A DNA stretch of 64,000 nucleotides from Rhodovibrio sodomensis (GCF_016583645.1 NZ_NRRL01000007.1:32557-96556), one strand, 5' to 3'; shown: positions 1 to 7,860, counted from the first letter of the stretch. Notes: generated by a model from the letters alone, not told the origin. Made by a program: numbers and translations.

Positions 1-844
1 CCAGCGGGCGCAGCAGCTTGGGGTCGTTCAGATAGCTCGCCGGGTCGTAGCGCGCCGGCTCCAGGAACGCTGCCGGGCGCAGGTCGCCCGCCGGCAGCAG
101 CCGGGCGAATTCCGGCACGGTATAGCTGCGGTCGCGGGCGTGCAGCAGCAGGTCGACCAGTTCCGCGTCGCTGCGCTTGTGGTCGCCGACGAACGGGTTG
201 CGGCGCAGCCAGTTGCTGCCGGGCAGCCGGTCCCACAGCCGGCGCGCGACCGCGACCTGCTCGGCGAGCGGCCGGTCGCCCGCCAGCTGCGCCAGCATCT
301 GCTGCATCGGGTAGACCCCGGTCCGGCCGTACGGGGCGTAGACCATCACCCCCAGTCCGCCGCCGACCGTGGCGACGTCCGGGCGCAGCGCCCGCGCCAG
401 CGCCCGCGCCCCGGCCGGCGGGTCTTCCAGGTGGTGCAGGACGCCGCAGCAGTCGATGTAATCGAACCCGCCGAGGCCGAGGTCGTCCAACGCCAATAGG
501 CTGCCGGTGACGAACGCGACATTGGTCAGCCCGCGCGCGGCGGCCCGCGCCTCCGCGATCTCGCGCGCGGCCGTCGACATGTCGAGGTAGACCACCTCCC
601 CGCCGCCGGCTTCGGCCAGCTGCTGAGCCAGCATGATCGCGGCGTCGCCGGTCCCGCCGCCCGCGACCAGCGCCTTGAAGCCCTGCCGCACGTCCAACCG
701 GCCGGCGTAGAGGTAGTGGCGAATCTCCGCCAGATGGCTGGGCGAGCCGGTGACCAGCCGCGTCGCCTCGTCCCCGGGATCGCGGTGGGGATAGGGGAAT
801 TGCTCGTACTGCCGCCGGACGGGATCGTCGTGTTGGTCGGCCAT
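1..844 (-). CDS. Class I SAM-dependent methyltransferase (C-terminus beyond window edge)
   Basis: The reading frame opens at an ATG at 844 and runs without a stop to base 1, so at least 281 residues are present and the C-terminus is missing. The N-terminal part carries the Rossmann SAM-binding glycine motif VAGGGTGDAA around residue 62, followed by an acidic VYLDMS strand end and a DYIDCCGVLHHL stretch typical of methyltransferase motifs II-IV. It begins 5 bp after the oxidoreductase stop and is the last visible gene of a three-gene minus-strand set with asparaginase and that oxidoreductase. The substrate cannot be read from sequence. Family assignment is firm; specific function is unknown. 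Confidence 0.85.
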   Translation of the reverse strand, partial: MADQHDDPVRRQYEQFPYPHRDPGDEATRLVTGSPSHLAEIRHYLYAGRLDVRQGFKALVAGGGTGDAAIMLAQQLAEAGGGEVVYLDMSTAAREIAEARAAARGLTNVAFVTGSLLALDDLGLGGFDYIDCCGVLHHLEDPPAGARALARALRPDVATVGGGLGVMVYAPYGRTGVYPMQQMLAQLAGDRPLAEQVAVARRLWDRLPGSNWLRRNPFVGDHKRSDAELVDLLLHARDRSYTVPEFARLLPAGDLRPAAFLEPARYDPASYLNDPKLLRPL

Positions 845-849
845 CGCCG

Positions 850-1836
850 CTAGCCGTCCCGCACCTGCACGACCAGCTTGCCGGTCGCCTTGCGGCCCTT
901 CAGATCGCTCAATGCCTGCACCGCGTCCTGCAGCGGGTAGGTCCGCGAGATTCGCGGATGCAGGCGGCCGGACCCGTACCAGGCGAACAGGTCCTCGAAC
1001 TGCCGGCGCATCAGTTCCGGGGCGCGGGCGCGGTAGCTGCCCCAGTACAGGCCCATCACGCTGACGTTCTTGACCAGCAAATGGTTGGCCTTGGGCCGCG
1101 GGACCGTGCCGCTGGCGAAGCCGATCACCACGATCCGGCCGCACCAGGCGATGCAGCGCATCGAGGCGTCGAACACCTCGCCGCCCACGGGATCGAACAC
1201 GACGTCGGCGCCGTGCCCGTCGGTCACCTGCTTGACCGCCGCGCGGATGTCCTGGGCCTTGTGGTCGATCGTGTGGTCGGCGCCGTGGGCGGCCGCGATC
1301 GCGGTCTTCTCCGGTCCCCCGGCGGTGGCGATCACGCGCGCACCCAGCGCCTTGCCGACCTCGACCGCGGCCAGGCCGGCGCCGCCGGCCGCACCGTGGA
1401 CCAGCAGCGTCTCGCCGCGTTTCAGCTGCGCGCGCCACACCAGCGCGCCGTGGGCCGTGCCGTAGGTGATCGGGCAGCCGGCGGCGGTCGCCATGTCCAT
1501 CGCCTCGGGCAGCGCGAACACGTCGGCCGCCCGGGCGACCGCGACCTCCGCGAAACCGCCGGAATCCAGGATCGCCAGCACCCGCTGGCCGGGGGTCGGG
1601 CTGTCCACGCCGGGGCCGCGCGCGCGCACCGTGCCGGCGACTTCCAGCCCCGGGGCGAACGGCGGCTCGGGGGTGGCCTGATAGCTGCCCGCGACCATCA
1701 GCGTGTCGGCGTAGTTCAGCCCGGCGGCGGCGACCTCGATCGCGACCGCGCCCGGCCCGGGCTCGGGCACCGGCGCATCGGTCTCCAGCGTCAGCGTGTC
1801 GAGCGCTCCGTGCTCGCGGCAGGCGATCCGGCGCAT
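850..1836 (-). CDS. NADPH:quinone oxidoreductase family protein (zinc-independent MDR)
   Basis: This 328-residue protein belongs to the medium-chain dehydrogenase/reductase superfamily, quinone oxidoreductase branch. The N-terminal GroES-like domain begins MRRIACREHG and lacks the cysteine cluster of zinc alcohol dehydrogenases. The nucleotide-binding domain carries the typical VHGAAGGAGLAAVEVGKALG motif near residue 145 and DVVFDPVGGEVF further on. The family reduces quinones or enoyl substrates with NADPH in the cytoplasm. It lies 18 bp downstream of the asparaginase gene and 5 bp upstream of a methyltransferase, so the three are probably cotranscribed. The true substrate is not evident. 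Confidence 0.9.
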   Translation of the reverse strand: MRRIACREHGALDTLTLETDAPVPEPGPGAVAIEVAAAGLNYADTLMVAGSYQATPEPPFAPGLEVAGTVRARGPGVDSPTPGQRVLAILDSGGFAEVAVARAADVFALPEAMDMATAAGCPITYGTAHGALVWRAQLKRGETLLVHGAAGGAGLAAVEVGKALGARVIATAGGPEKTAIAAAHGADHTIDHKAQDIRAAVKQVTDGHGADVVFDPVGGEVFDASMRCIAWCGRIVVIGFASGTVPRPKANHLLVKNVSVMGLYWGSYRARAPELMRRQFEDLFAWYGSGRLHPRISRTYPLQDAVQALSDLKGRKATGKLVVQVRDG

Positions 1837-1854
1837 CGCAGGCGTCCTCTGTGG

Positions 1855-2901
1855 TTACTCGCCCAGGCCCGGGAAGTTCGCGGCCGGCCGGATCTCGCCC
1901 ACCGTGCGGCCATCGCGCGCGGTCACCGCGGGATTGGCGTGACCGGCCAGGGCGTCGCCCGCGGCGCCGTCCAGCAGCTGCAGCCGGGTTAGCAGGCGCA
2001 GCAACGCGACCTCGGCCGCGCGCCCGGCGCCGTCGTCGATCTTGAGCGCGAGGCCCAGCCCCAACTCCGGCAGCGCCGCGCCGTACACCCCCTCCGCGCC
2101 GGTCTTGGCGAGGCAGCGGGGGCCCAGTGCCTGCGCGATCGCGCTATCCAGCCGGTCGGTCCCGGCGATCATCCGCGGCTGCGCGGCGAGCGCGTGCCGC
2201 AGGCGCCGGCAGGCGGCCTGGCGGCGTTCCGGCTGGTCGTCCGCGGCGCCGAAGCGGGCCATCGCCAGCGCCAGGTTGCCGAGCGGCAGGGCGATCGTCG
2301 GGATGCCGCAGCCGTCGATCCCGCGCGGCTGCGCGGTCAGGTCATCCAGCCCGGTCATCTGCTCCAGCACGCCCAGCACCCGCTGCTGGACCGGGTGCGC
2401 GAAGCCGACGTAGCCGCGGGTCGGCGCGCCCAGCTGCCGGGCCAGGGTCAGGAACCCGGTGTGCTTGCCGGAGCAGTTGTCGTGCCGGCCGTCCCAGGCC
2501 TGCCCGGCGCGCGCCAGGGCCCGGGCGCTCGGCTCGTGCTTGGGCGCATGGCCGCCGCACGCCAGGTCGCCCGCGCCCAGACCCAGCCGGGCCAGCCAGC
2601 CGGTCACCGCCTCGACCTGGTCGGGTTCGCCGTTGTGGCTGGCGCAGGCGATCGCCAGTTCGGCGTCGCTCAACGCGAACGCATCGGCGGCGCCGCTTTC
2701 GATCAGCGGCAGCGCCTGGATCGGCTTGATCGCGGAGCGCGGGAACACCGGCGCCGCGACGCGGCCGGCCGAGAGCACCACGCGCCCGTCCGTGTCGACC
2801 ACCGCGAACGCGCCGCGGTGCCGGCTTTCCACCGCGCCGCCGCGGGTCACCTCGACCAGCACCGGATTGTTGGCGGACTCGGCGGGCGCGTCGAACGGCA
2901 T
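1855..2901 (-). CDS. Asparaginase (Rhizobium AnsA/ReAV-type, asparaginase II family)
   Basis: The protein has 348 residues from the ATG at 2901, which I chose because the conserved family N-terminus (NPVLVEVTRGG) follows directly; the open frame extends upstream into divergent DNA. Motifs of the Rhizobium etli type family are visible: PRSAIKPIQ with a Ser-x-x-Lys pair, ASHNGE, and HDNCSGKH, whose Cys and Lys correspond to the metal-binding residues known in that family. It would hydrolyse L-asparagine to aspartate and ammonia in the cytoplasm. It is the first gene of a minus-strand set with an MDR oxidoreductase and a methyltransferase, and is divergent from the SpoU methyltransferase gene across 157 bp. 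Confidence 0.9.
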   Translation of the reverse strand: MPFDAPAESANNPVLVEVTRGGAVESRHRGAFAVVDTDGRVVLSAGRVAAPVFPRSAIKPIQALPLIESGAADAFALSDAELAIACASHNGEPDQVEAVTGWLARLGLGAGDLACGGHAPKHEPSARALARAGQAWDGRHDNCSGKHTGFLTLARQLGAPTRGYVGFAHPVQQRVLGVLEQMTGLDDLTAQPRGIDGCGIPTIALPLGNLALAMARFGAADDQPERRQAACRRLRHALAAQPRMIAGTDRLDSAIAQALGPRCLAKTGAEGVYGAALPELGLGLALKIDDGAGRAAEVALLRLLTRLQLLDGAAGDALAGHANPAVTARDGRTVGEIRPAANFPGLGE

Positions 2902-3058
2902 GGCGGGGCGTGAACCTGCGAAACTGGCGGGCAAGCGGCGATCTTTCGAACCTGCCGGGATGCCCGCCCGGAAGCCGTGAGCGGCGGGCCTGACGGGGCG
3001 GCAGAAACCGCGAATCACCTTGCCTTGGGGGGAGGGGGCATGCAAGGTACCGGGCGCC

Positions 3059-3697
3059 ATGCGAGGGTACTTCGGGATCGGCGTCGAAGGGATCAGCAAG
3101 CCCATGAACCTGGGCAACCTGATGCGCTCCGCGCACGCCTTCGACGCGTCGTTCTTCTTCACCGTCAACGCGGCCTTCGACGCCCGCGCGGTGGCGCAGT
3201 CCGACACCTCCGCGGCGACCCAGCACGTCCCGCTGTACGTGTTCGACCGGACCGACCAGCTGCTGCTGCCGCGCGGCTGCCGGCTGATCGGGATCGAGTT
3301 CACCGACGATTCGGTCGAGCTGCCGAGCTTCAAGCACCCGCTGATGGCGGCCTACGTGCTGGGGCGCGAGCGCGGCAGCCTGACGCCGGAGATGCAGGCG
3401 CGCTGCGACGCCGTGGTCAAGATTCCGACAAAGTTCTGCGTGAACGTCGCCACCGCCGGGGCGATCGTGATGTACGATCGCGTGATTTCTCTGGGGCGCC
3501 ATGCGCGCCGGCCGGTCGGCCTGCAGGCCGCGCCCGAGCAGGTGTCCCGGCCGGCCGGCCATGCGCCGCCGATCGGGCAGCGCGGGCCGGAACCCACACC
3601 AGGGCGCAACGACGACTCGACACGGCCCGTCCAGCCAGCGCAGGCTCACGCGCACACCGCATCCGGCGGCACGCCGGAAGACACCGGGGGCACCTAG
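3059..3697 (+). CDS. TrmH/SpoU-family RNA 2'-O-methyltransferase
   Basis: The 212-residue protein starts at ATG 3059, where the SpoU fold begins (MRGYFGIGVEG); the frame is open 39 bases further upstream but that part looks non-conserved. Motif 1 (KPMNLGNLMRSAHAF) and motif 3 (KIPTKFCVNVATAGAIVMYDR) of the knotted SPOUT methyltransferases are both present, with the usual Asn and Ser/Thr positions. It lacks the N-terminal L30e-like substrate-binding domain of larger members, so this is the short form. About 60 C-terminal residues are a low-complexity Pro/Gly/His-rich extension. The target RNA nucleotide cannot be assigned. Confidence 0.87.
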   Translation: MRGYFGIGVEGISKPMNLGNLMRSAHAFDASFFFTVNAAFDARAVAQSDTSAATQHVPLYVFDRTDQLLLPRGCRLIGIEFTDDSVELPSFKHPLMAAYVLGRERGSLTPEMQARCDAVVKIPTKFCVNVATAGAIVMYDRVISLGRHARRPVGLQAAPEQVSRPAGHAPPIGQRGPEPTPGRNDDSTRPVQPAQAHAHTASGGTPEDTGGT

Positions 3698-3837
3698 GCA
3701 GCTTCCTGGCACGACATCGGGACGCCGCGGGCCGCGTGGGGCGCGACCCTATCGTCGCAACGGGCCCGACGCGCCAGGCCACCACACCGCTCGTGACGCA
3801 CACACGCACGACGACGACAACGCTACAGAGGATCGGG

Positions 3838-4377
3838 ATGCACCTGTACCGGTTGAGGACCCTTCTCGCGACCGCCGCCGTGGCGGTGACGGTCGCCCTG
3901 CCGCTGCTGCTTGCCAGCGCGGCGCAGGCCCAGGACATCAAGAGCCTTGGCCAGTTCGAGGACTGGCGCGCCTTCACCTTCCAGGAGGACGGCAACAAGG
4001 TCTGCTACATGGCCAGTCAGCCGCAGAAGGAAGAAGGCGACTACACCCGGCGCGGCGAAGTCTACGCCATGGTGACCCACCGCCCGGCGCAAGGCACCCA
4101 GAACGTGGTCAGCTTCGTGATCGGCTATCCGTTCAAGGAGGACAGCCGGGTCAACGTGTCGATCGACGGCAAGGGCTTCACCTTGTTCACCCACAAGGAC
4201 ACCGCCTGGGCCCCGGACAAGGAAACCGACCGGGCGCTGGTGCAGGCGATGCGTGCCGGGCGCACGATGATCGTGAAGGGCGTGTCCGACAGCAACACGG
4301 AGACGACGGATACCTATTCCCTGCTCGGCTTCACGGCCGCGCACAACACGATCAACGAAGCCTGCAACGTCGACTGA
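3838..4377 (+). CDS. Invasion-associated locus B (IalB) family periplasmic protein
   Basis: This is a 179-residue secreted protein. An N-terminal signal peptide (MHLYRLRTLLATAAVAVTVA, then a cleavage region near ASAAQAQD) precedes a domain matching the alphaproteobacterial IalB family: FEDWRAFTFQEDG, KVCYMASQ, then a VSFVIGYPF strand and a C-terminal NEACNVD. The two cysteines, in KVCY and EACN, are the family's likely disulfide pair. The start is the ATG just before the signal peptide; the longer open frame upstream overlaps the SpoU gene. Despite the name, most family members are in non-pathogens and their role is unclear. It stands alone between the SpoU gene and rlmN. Confidence 0.85.
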   Translation: MHLYRLRTLLATAAVAVTVALPLLLASAAQAQDIKSLGQFEDWRAFTFQEDGNKVCYMASQPQKEEGDYTRRGEVYAMVTHRPAQGTQNVVSFVIGYPFKEDSRVNVSIDGKGFTLFTHKDTAWAPDKETDRALVQAMRAGRTMIVKGVSDSNTETTDTYSLLGFTAAHNTINEACNVD

Positions 4378-4502
4378 AGACCGCTGCCGGCTGCGGCGCC
4401 CGACTGATCCCCCTCCTTCCAAATCGAGGAGAGGCGAGCGGTTTGCATCCCAAACCGGCGTTTTCCTTGTCCCGCCCGCTGCGCGAGGTTATCTACGCGG
4501 AC

Positions 4503-5687
4503 ATGAGCACGCAGGCGCACGAAACTGGGTTCCAGCCGCCCCGGCACGGGCCGTTCAAGGCCGGCCCGCGCACCCCGGCCGAGCGGCGGACCCCGCTGGT
4601 CGGGATGGACCGGGGTGAGCTGACGGCGTTCGTCGAGCAATTGGGCGAGCCCAAGTTCCGCGCCAAGCAACTGTACCATTGGATCCATCACCGCGGCGCC
4701 ACCGACTTCGACCAGATGACCACTCTGGCGAAGGGTCTGCGCGCGCGCCTGCCCGAGGTCGCCTCGCTCGACCGGCCGATGGTCAAGGACAAGCAGGTCA
4801 GCCACGACGGCACGATCAAGTGGCTGCTGCGCCTGGCGGACCTGCAGGAGGTCGAGGCGGTGTTCATCCCGGAGGAGGACCGCGGCACGCTGTGCATCTC
4901 CTCCCAGGTCGGCTGCACCCTGACCTGCCGGTTCTGCCATACCGGCACCCAGCGCCTGGTGCGCAACCTGTCCGCCGGCGAAATGCTCGGCCAGATCATG
5001 CTGGCGCGCGACGAACTGAACGAGTGGCCGACGCCGAAGGACGGCCGGCGCCTGACCAACATCGTCCTGATGGGCATGGGCGAGCCGCTGTATAACTACG
5101 ACGCGGTCGCCAAGATGATCCGCCAGGCGATGGACGGCGACGGCCTGGGCTTCTCGCGCCGGCGGATCACGCTGTCGACCAGCGGCGTGGTGCCGATGAT
5201 GCAGCCGTGCGGCGAGGAGTTGGGCGTCAACTTGGCCGTCTCCCTGCACGCGGTCGACGACGCCACGCGCGACTACCTGGTGCCGCTCAACAAGAAGTAT
5301 CCGCTGGACCAGCTGATGGCGGCCTGCCGGGCCTATCCGGGGCTGAACAACGCCCGCCGGATCACCTTCGAGTACGTCATGATCGATGGCGTCAACGACA
5401 GCCCGGCGGAGGCCCGCCAGCTGGTCCGCCTGCTCGACGGCATCCCGGCCAAGGTCAACCTGATCCCGTTCAACCCTTGGCCGGGCACCGAGTTCGAATG
5501 CTCCAGCCCGGAGGCGATCGAGCGGTTCTCCGACATCCTGTACGCGGCCAACCTGTCGGCCCCCGTGCGCACCCCGCGCGGGCAGGACATCATGGCCGCC
5601 TGCGGCCAGCTGCGCTCGGAAAGCCAGCGCCAGAAGAAGTCCGTGCGCGACGCCGCGGCGCCGGCCGCCGCCGAACCGGCCGGGTAG
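4503..5687 (+). CDS. rlmN: 23S rRNA (adenine2503-C2)/tRNA A37 methyltransferase, radical SAM
   Basis: RlmN methylates C2 of A2503 in 23S rRNA, and A37 in some tRNAs, using a radical SAM mechanism with a methylated cysteine intermediate. The 394-residue product has the radical SAM Cx3Cx2C cluster motif in GCTLTCRFCHTG around residue 140, the GMGEPLYNYD SAM-binding motif, and a late cysteine in MAACGQLRSE, the usual methyl-accepting position. Length and order match the family. The start ATG 4503 was chosen because the longer upstream frame overlaps the IalB-like gene. It is followed within 10 bp by a small membrane protein gene. Confidence 0.97.
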   Translation: MSTQAHETGFQPPRHGPFKAGPRTPAERRTPLVGMDRGELTAFVEQLGEPKFRAKQLYHWIHHRGATDFDQMTTLAKGLRARLPEVASLDRPMVKDKQVSHDGTIKWLLRLADLQEVEAVFIPEEDRGTLCISSQVGCTLTCRFCHTGTQRLVRNLSAGEMLGQIMLARDELNEWPTPKDGRRLTNIVLMGMGEPLYNYDAVAKMIRQAMDGDGLGFSRRRITLSTSGVVPMMQPCGEELGVNLAVSLHAVDDATRDYLVPLNKKYPLDQLMAACRAYPGLNNARRITFEYVMIDGVNDSPAEARQLVRLLDGIPAKVNLIPFNPWPGTEFECSSPEAIERFSDILYAANLSAPVRTPRGQDIMAACGQLRSESQRQKKSVRDAAAPAAAEPAG

Positions 5688-5696
5688 CTGGCGCGC

Positions 5697-6026
5697 ATGC
5701 AAGCTCACGCTCAGGACGGTGGCGGCGGCACGGGTGGCATGGCCGGTGAGGGCATGGGCGGCCCGGGGCCGATGGGGCCCGGCATGGCCCCCGGCTTCAG
5801 CATCGCGGTCACGCTCGGCTTTTCGCTGCTGCTGATCTACCCGTTCTGGCGGATCTACCGCCGGGCCGGGCTCAATCCCTGGTTCAGCCTGCTGGTGCTG
5901 CTGCCCTACGTCGGTCTCCCGGCGGCCGCGGGGATCCTGGCGTTCCAGAGCTGGCCGAACGGCGAGAGCCGGCGCGCGGGCAAGGGCGTGTTCGCGCCCA
6001 AGTCTTCCGGCGGCGGGAGCGGCTGA
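5697..6026 (+). CDS. Small hypothetical membrane protein
   Basis: This 109-residue protein has a glycine/methionine-rich N-terminus (residues 7-33, no signal cleavage site), two hydrophobic helices (about residues 35-52 and 60-80) joined by the basic loop RIYRRAGLNP, and a polar Ser/Gly tail. The WRIYRRAGLNPWFSLL pattern resembles small inner-membrane proteins of alphaproteobacteria that have no known function. It lies 9 bp after rlmN and 3 bp before a second small membrane protein, so it is probably cotranscribed with both. I do not recognise a named family. Confidence 0.7.
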   Translation: MQAHAQDGGGGTGGMAGEGMGGPGPMGPGMAPGFSIAVTLGFSLLLIYPFWRIYRRAGLNPWFSLLVLLPYVGLPAAAGILAFQSWPNGESRRAGKGVFAPKSSGGGSG

Positions 6027-6029
6027 GCC

Positions 6030-6251
6030 ATGGGTCTGGGCGGCTTCCTGTTCGAGATCGCGATCGCCGTGCTGCTGGTCTGGCTGCACGCCCGGATCGC
6101 CACCAAGGCCGGCTTCTCGCCGCTGTGGGCGCTGACCGCCCTGGTCCCGCCGGCTTATCTGGTGGCCGCCTGGTTCGCGGCGTTCATCCGCTGGCCGAAG
6201 GACGACGAGGCCCCGGCCGACGCCGCGATGGACGCGCCGGACGAAGGCTGA
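6030..6251 (+). CDS. Small hypothetical membrane protein
   Basis: A 73-residue protein with two predicted transmembrane helices (about residues 5-23 and 30-52) and an acidic C-terminal tail rich in Asp and Ala. The junction ARIATKAGFSPLWAL is similar in spirit to the RRAGLNPWFSLL loop of the preceding gene, so the two may be distant paralogues or partners in one membrane complex. The ATG lies 3 bp after the preceding stop, which argues for translational coupling. Function is unknown. Confidence 0.7.
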   Translation: MGLGGFLFEIAIAVLLVWLHARIATKAGFSPLWALTALVPPAYLVAAWFAAFIRWPKDDEAPADAAMDAPDEG

Positions 6252-6291
6252 GCACAGCGCGTCCCCGCCGACCCCGCGCGTTCCCGGCACG

Positions 6292-6321
6292 TTGCCGCCG
6301 CGCGTGGCCGTGCGGTAAACT
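6292..6321 (+). promoter_or_regulatory. Predicted promoter of the first MNT/HEPN cassette
   Basis: TTGCCG at 6292-6297 and TAAACT at 6316-6321 are separated by 18 bp, a good sigma-70-type arrangement. The ATG begins only 7 bp after the -10 box, so the transcript would be leaderless or nearly so; no Shine-Dalgarno sequence fits between. The same boxes and spacing recur before the second cassette. Confidence 0.5.
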
Positions 6322-6328
6322 GCGGGCC

Positions 6329-6649
6329 ATGGCCGGGCTCAGCGATCAGGACCGGGATCTCTTACGGCGCTTCGAGGCGCGCGTGCGCGACGCCCTGCCC
6401 GGGCGCGTCGAGCGCGTGGTCGCCTTCGGCTCCCGCGCCCGCGGCGATCACGCGGCGGACAGCGACCTCGACGTCGCGGTGTTCGTGCGCGGGCTGACCC
6501 GCGAGGACGACCGCGTCTTGAGCCGCGTTGCCGCCGAATTCCTGGGACACGGTGAGCCGTTCCTAAGTGCGCTCGGCTTCGACGCGGCACGCTATCACGA
6601 GACCAACTTCCTCTTGCGCAACATCCGCACCGAAGGCGTCGGCGCATGA
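6329..6649 (+). CDS. Nucleotidyltransferase-fold protein (MNT type), cassette 1
   Basis: This 106-residue protein has the minimal nucleotidyltransferase signature GSRARGDHAADSDLDVAVF around residues 34-52, containing GSxxxG and the Asp-x-Asp pair that binds metal. Such MNT proteins pair with HEPN proteins as toxin-antitoxin modules, in which the MNT partner can AMPylate and silence the HEPN partner; that mechanism is known for other MNT/HEPN pairs and is only inferred here. Its stop overlaps the next start by ATGA. The first 54 residues differ from cassette 2 at only four positions while the C-terminal halves have diverged. Confidence 0.85.
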   Translation: MAGLSDQDRDLLRRFEARVRDALPGRVERVVAFGSRARGDHAADSDLDVAVFVRGLTREDDRVLSRVAAEFLGHGEPFLSALGFDAARYHETNFLLRNIRTEGVGA

Positions 6650-7047
6650 CGCCCGAGGCTGAGCCGCACCGGCGACAGGCGCAGCGGTTCGTGCGGCAAG
6701 CGGACAAGTTCGATGCCGAGGAAGACCCGGAAGCCGTCATTCATTACGGCTACTACGCGATCTACCACGCCGGTGTCGCAGCACTCTTGCAGGTCCATGG
6801 CACCGCCCCAAGCAAGCACGGCAAGGTGAACGACGCGATCGCGCAACTTGCCCGCAACACCGTGGGCTCGGGGCAGGAAGCGGCGATCCGGCACGCGGTG
6901 GTGCAGGCGTATAAGTTTCGCGTCCGGGCCGATTATTTGGCCGACACGCCGATCGCGCAACGACAGGCGGACGCGCGGGAGATCCTTGCGTGTCGCGATG
7001 AGGTCCTGAAGTTCTGTCGACAGATCGTCGAAACCGCCCAGACCTAA
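6646..7047 (+). CDS. HEPN domain protein, cassette 1
   Basis: A 133-residue helical protein of the HEPN superfamily, COG1895-like type. The signature helix YGYYAIYHAGVAALLQVHG is followed by the APSKHGKVND segment and later by FRVRADY, which corresponds to the family's Arg-x-x-Ala-Asp-Tyr motif. The canonical Rx4-6H ribonuclease motif of HepT toxins is not in the usual C-terminal place, so nuclease activity is uncertain. It is translationally coupled by ATGA to the nucleotidyltransferase partner. A run of about ten C residues follows the gene at 7049-7058. Confidence 0.8.
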   Translation: MTPEAEPHRRQAQRFVRQADKFDAEEDPEAVIHYGYYAIYHAGVAALLQVHGTAPSKHGKVNDAIAQLARNTVGSGQEAAIRHAVVQAYKFRVRADYLADTPIAQRQADAREILACRDEVLKFCRQIVETAQT

Positions 7048-7078
7048 ACCCCCCCCCCGCCCGCCTGTTCCTGAAATG

Positions 7079-7108
7079 TTGCCGTCGGTTGTGCCGGCGC
7101 GGTAAACT
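7079..7108 (+). promoter_or_regulatory. Predicted promoter of the second MNT/HEPN cassette
   Basis: TTGCCG at 7079-7084, an 18-bp spacer and TAAACT at 7103-7108 reproduce the promoter of the first cassette, and the ATG again lies 7 bp after the -10 box. Spacer sequences differ while both boxes and the geometry are kept, which suggests selection. A leaderless transcript is predicted. Confidence 0.5.
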
Positions 7109-7115
7109 CCGTGCC

Positions 7116-7436
7116 ATGGCCGGGCTCAGCGACCAGGACCGGGATCTCTTGCGGCGCTTCGAGGCGCGCGTGCGCGAGGCCCTGCCCGGGCGCGTCGACC
7201 GGGTGGTCGCGTTCGGCTCCCGCGCCCGCGGCGACCACGAGGAGGACAGCGACCTCGACGTCGCGGTGTTCGTGCGCGACTACCGGTACGAGGATCGCGC
7301 TGCCGTGGTGAGGGTGGCGTCGGAGTTTTTGGGCGAGGAGCCGGTTTATCTCCAGGCGATGGCATTCGAAGCCAGCCGCTATGACGAGACCAATTTCTTT
7401 TTCCGGAACATCCGCACCGAAGGCGTTACGGCGTGA
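7116..7436 (+). CDS. Nucleotidyltransferase-fold protein (MNT type), cassette 2
   Basis: A 106-residue paralogue of the protein at 6329, of exactly the same length. The catalytic signature is intact (GSRARGDHEEDSDLDVAVF), with GSxxxG and Asp-x-Asp. The N-terminal half is nearly identical to cassette 1 and the C-terminal half, which should contact the HEPN partner, has diverged, while the final RNIRTEGV is retained in both. The stop overlaps the partner's GTG start as GTGA. The start ATG 7116 matches the copy-1 start and the duplicated promoter. Role as antitoxin or AMPylating partner is inferred from the family. Confidence 0.85.
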   Translation: MAGLSDQDRDLLRRFEARVREALPGRVDRVVAFGSRARGDHEEDSDLDVAVFVRDYRYEDRAAVVRVASEFLGEEPVYLQAMAFEASRYDETNFFFRNIRTEGVTA

Positions 7437-7828
7437 GCGGCGAATATCAGGCCTATCTGGACAAATCCCGGCGCTTACGAGCTGAAGCGGAAGCCATTTC
7501 TCCGACCCAGGCTCCGTCCGCCGTGATCAGCGCGTGCTACTATGCGGCTTTCCACGCCGCTATCGCCGCCTTGCTTGCGGTTCACGGGACGGCGCCAACC
7601 AAACACGGCACGGTTCACGACGCGCTGGCCAAACTTGCCAAGGCCCGGGAGCCTGAGGCCGATGCGGCAGCTATTAAGGATGCGCTTGAGCGGGCTTATG
7701 AAATGCGTATCCGCGCCGACTACGAACCCGACGCCCGGCCCGAGGAGACGCGCGTCAACGCGGAGCGTATCTCCGAACTGCGCGACACCGTGATTGCCTT
7801 CTGCGACCGGGTGATCGACGGCGGGTAA
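7433..7828 (+). CDS. HEPN domain protein, cassette 2
   Basis: A 131-residue HEPN protein, starting at GTG 7433 that overlaps the preceding stop. It carries ACYYAAFHAAIAALLAVHG, APTKHGTVHDALAKLA and MRIRADYEPD, collinear with the cassette-1 HEPN protein but clearly more diverged than the nucleotidyltransferase pair. No canonical Rx4-6H motif is seen near the C-terminus. Together with its partner it probably forms a second toxin-antitoxin or related complex; divergence of the HEPN parts suggests partner specificity. Confidence 0.8.
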   Translation: MSGEYQAYLDKSRRLRAEAEAISPTQAPSAVISACYYAAFHAAIAALLAVHGTAPTKHGTVHDALAKLAKAREPEADAAAIKDALERAYEMRIRADYEPDARPEETRVNAERISELRDTVIAFCDRVIDGG

Positions 7829-7835
7829 GGCCGAC

Positions 7836-7860
7836 GCGCGACGCCCTGCCCGGGTGCGTC
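7836..7860 (+). pseudogene. Possible remnant of a third MNT copy
   Basis: Nineteen bases at 7836-7854 are identical to the segment at 6385-6403 inside the first nucleotidyltransferase gene, and the match continues to 24 of 25 bases. Immediately downstream the similarity fades. It lies just after the second HEPN gene, where a third tandem unit would be expected. In GC-rich DNA a chance match is possible. Confidence 0.35.
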
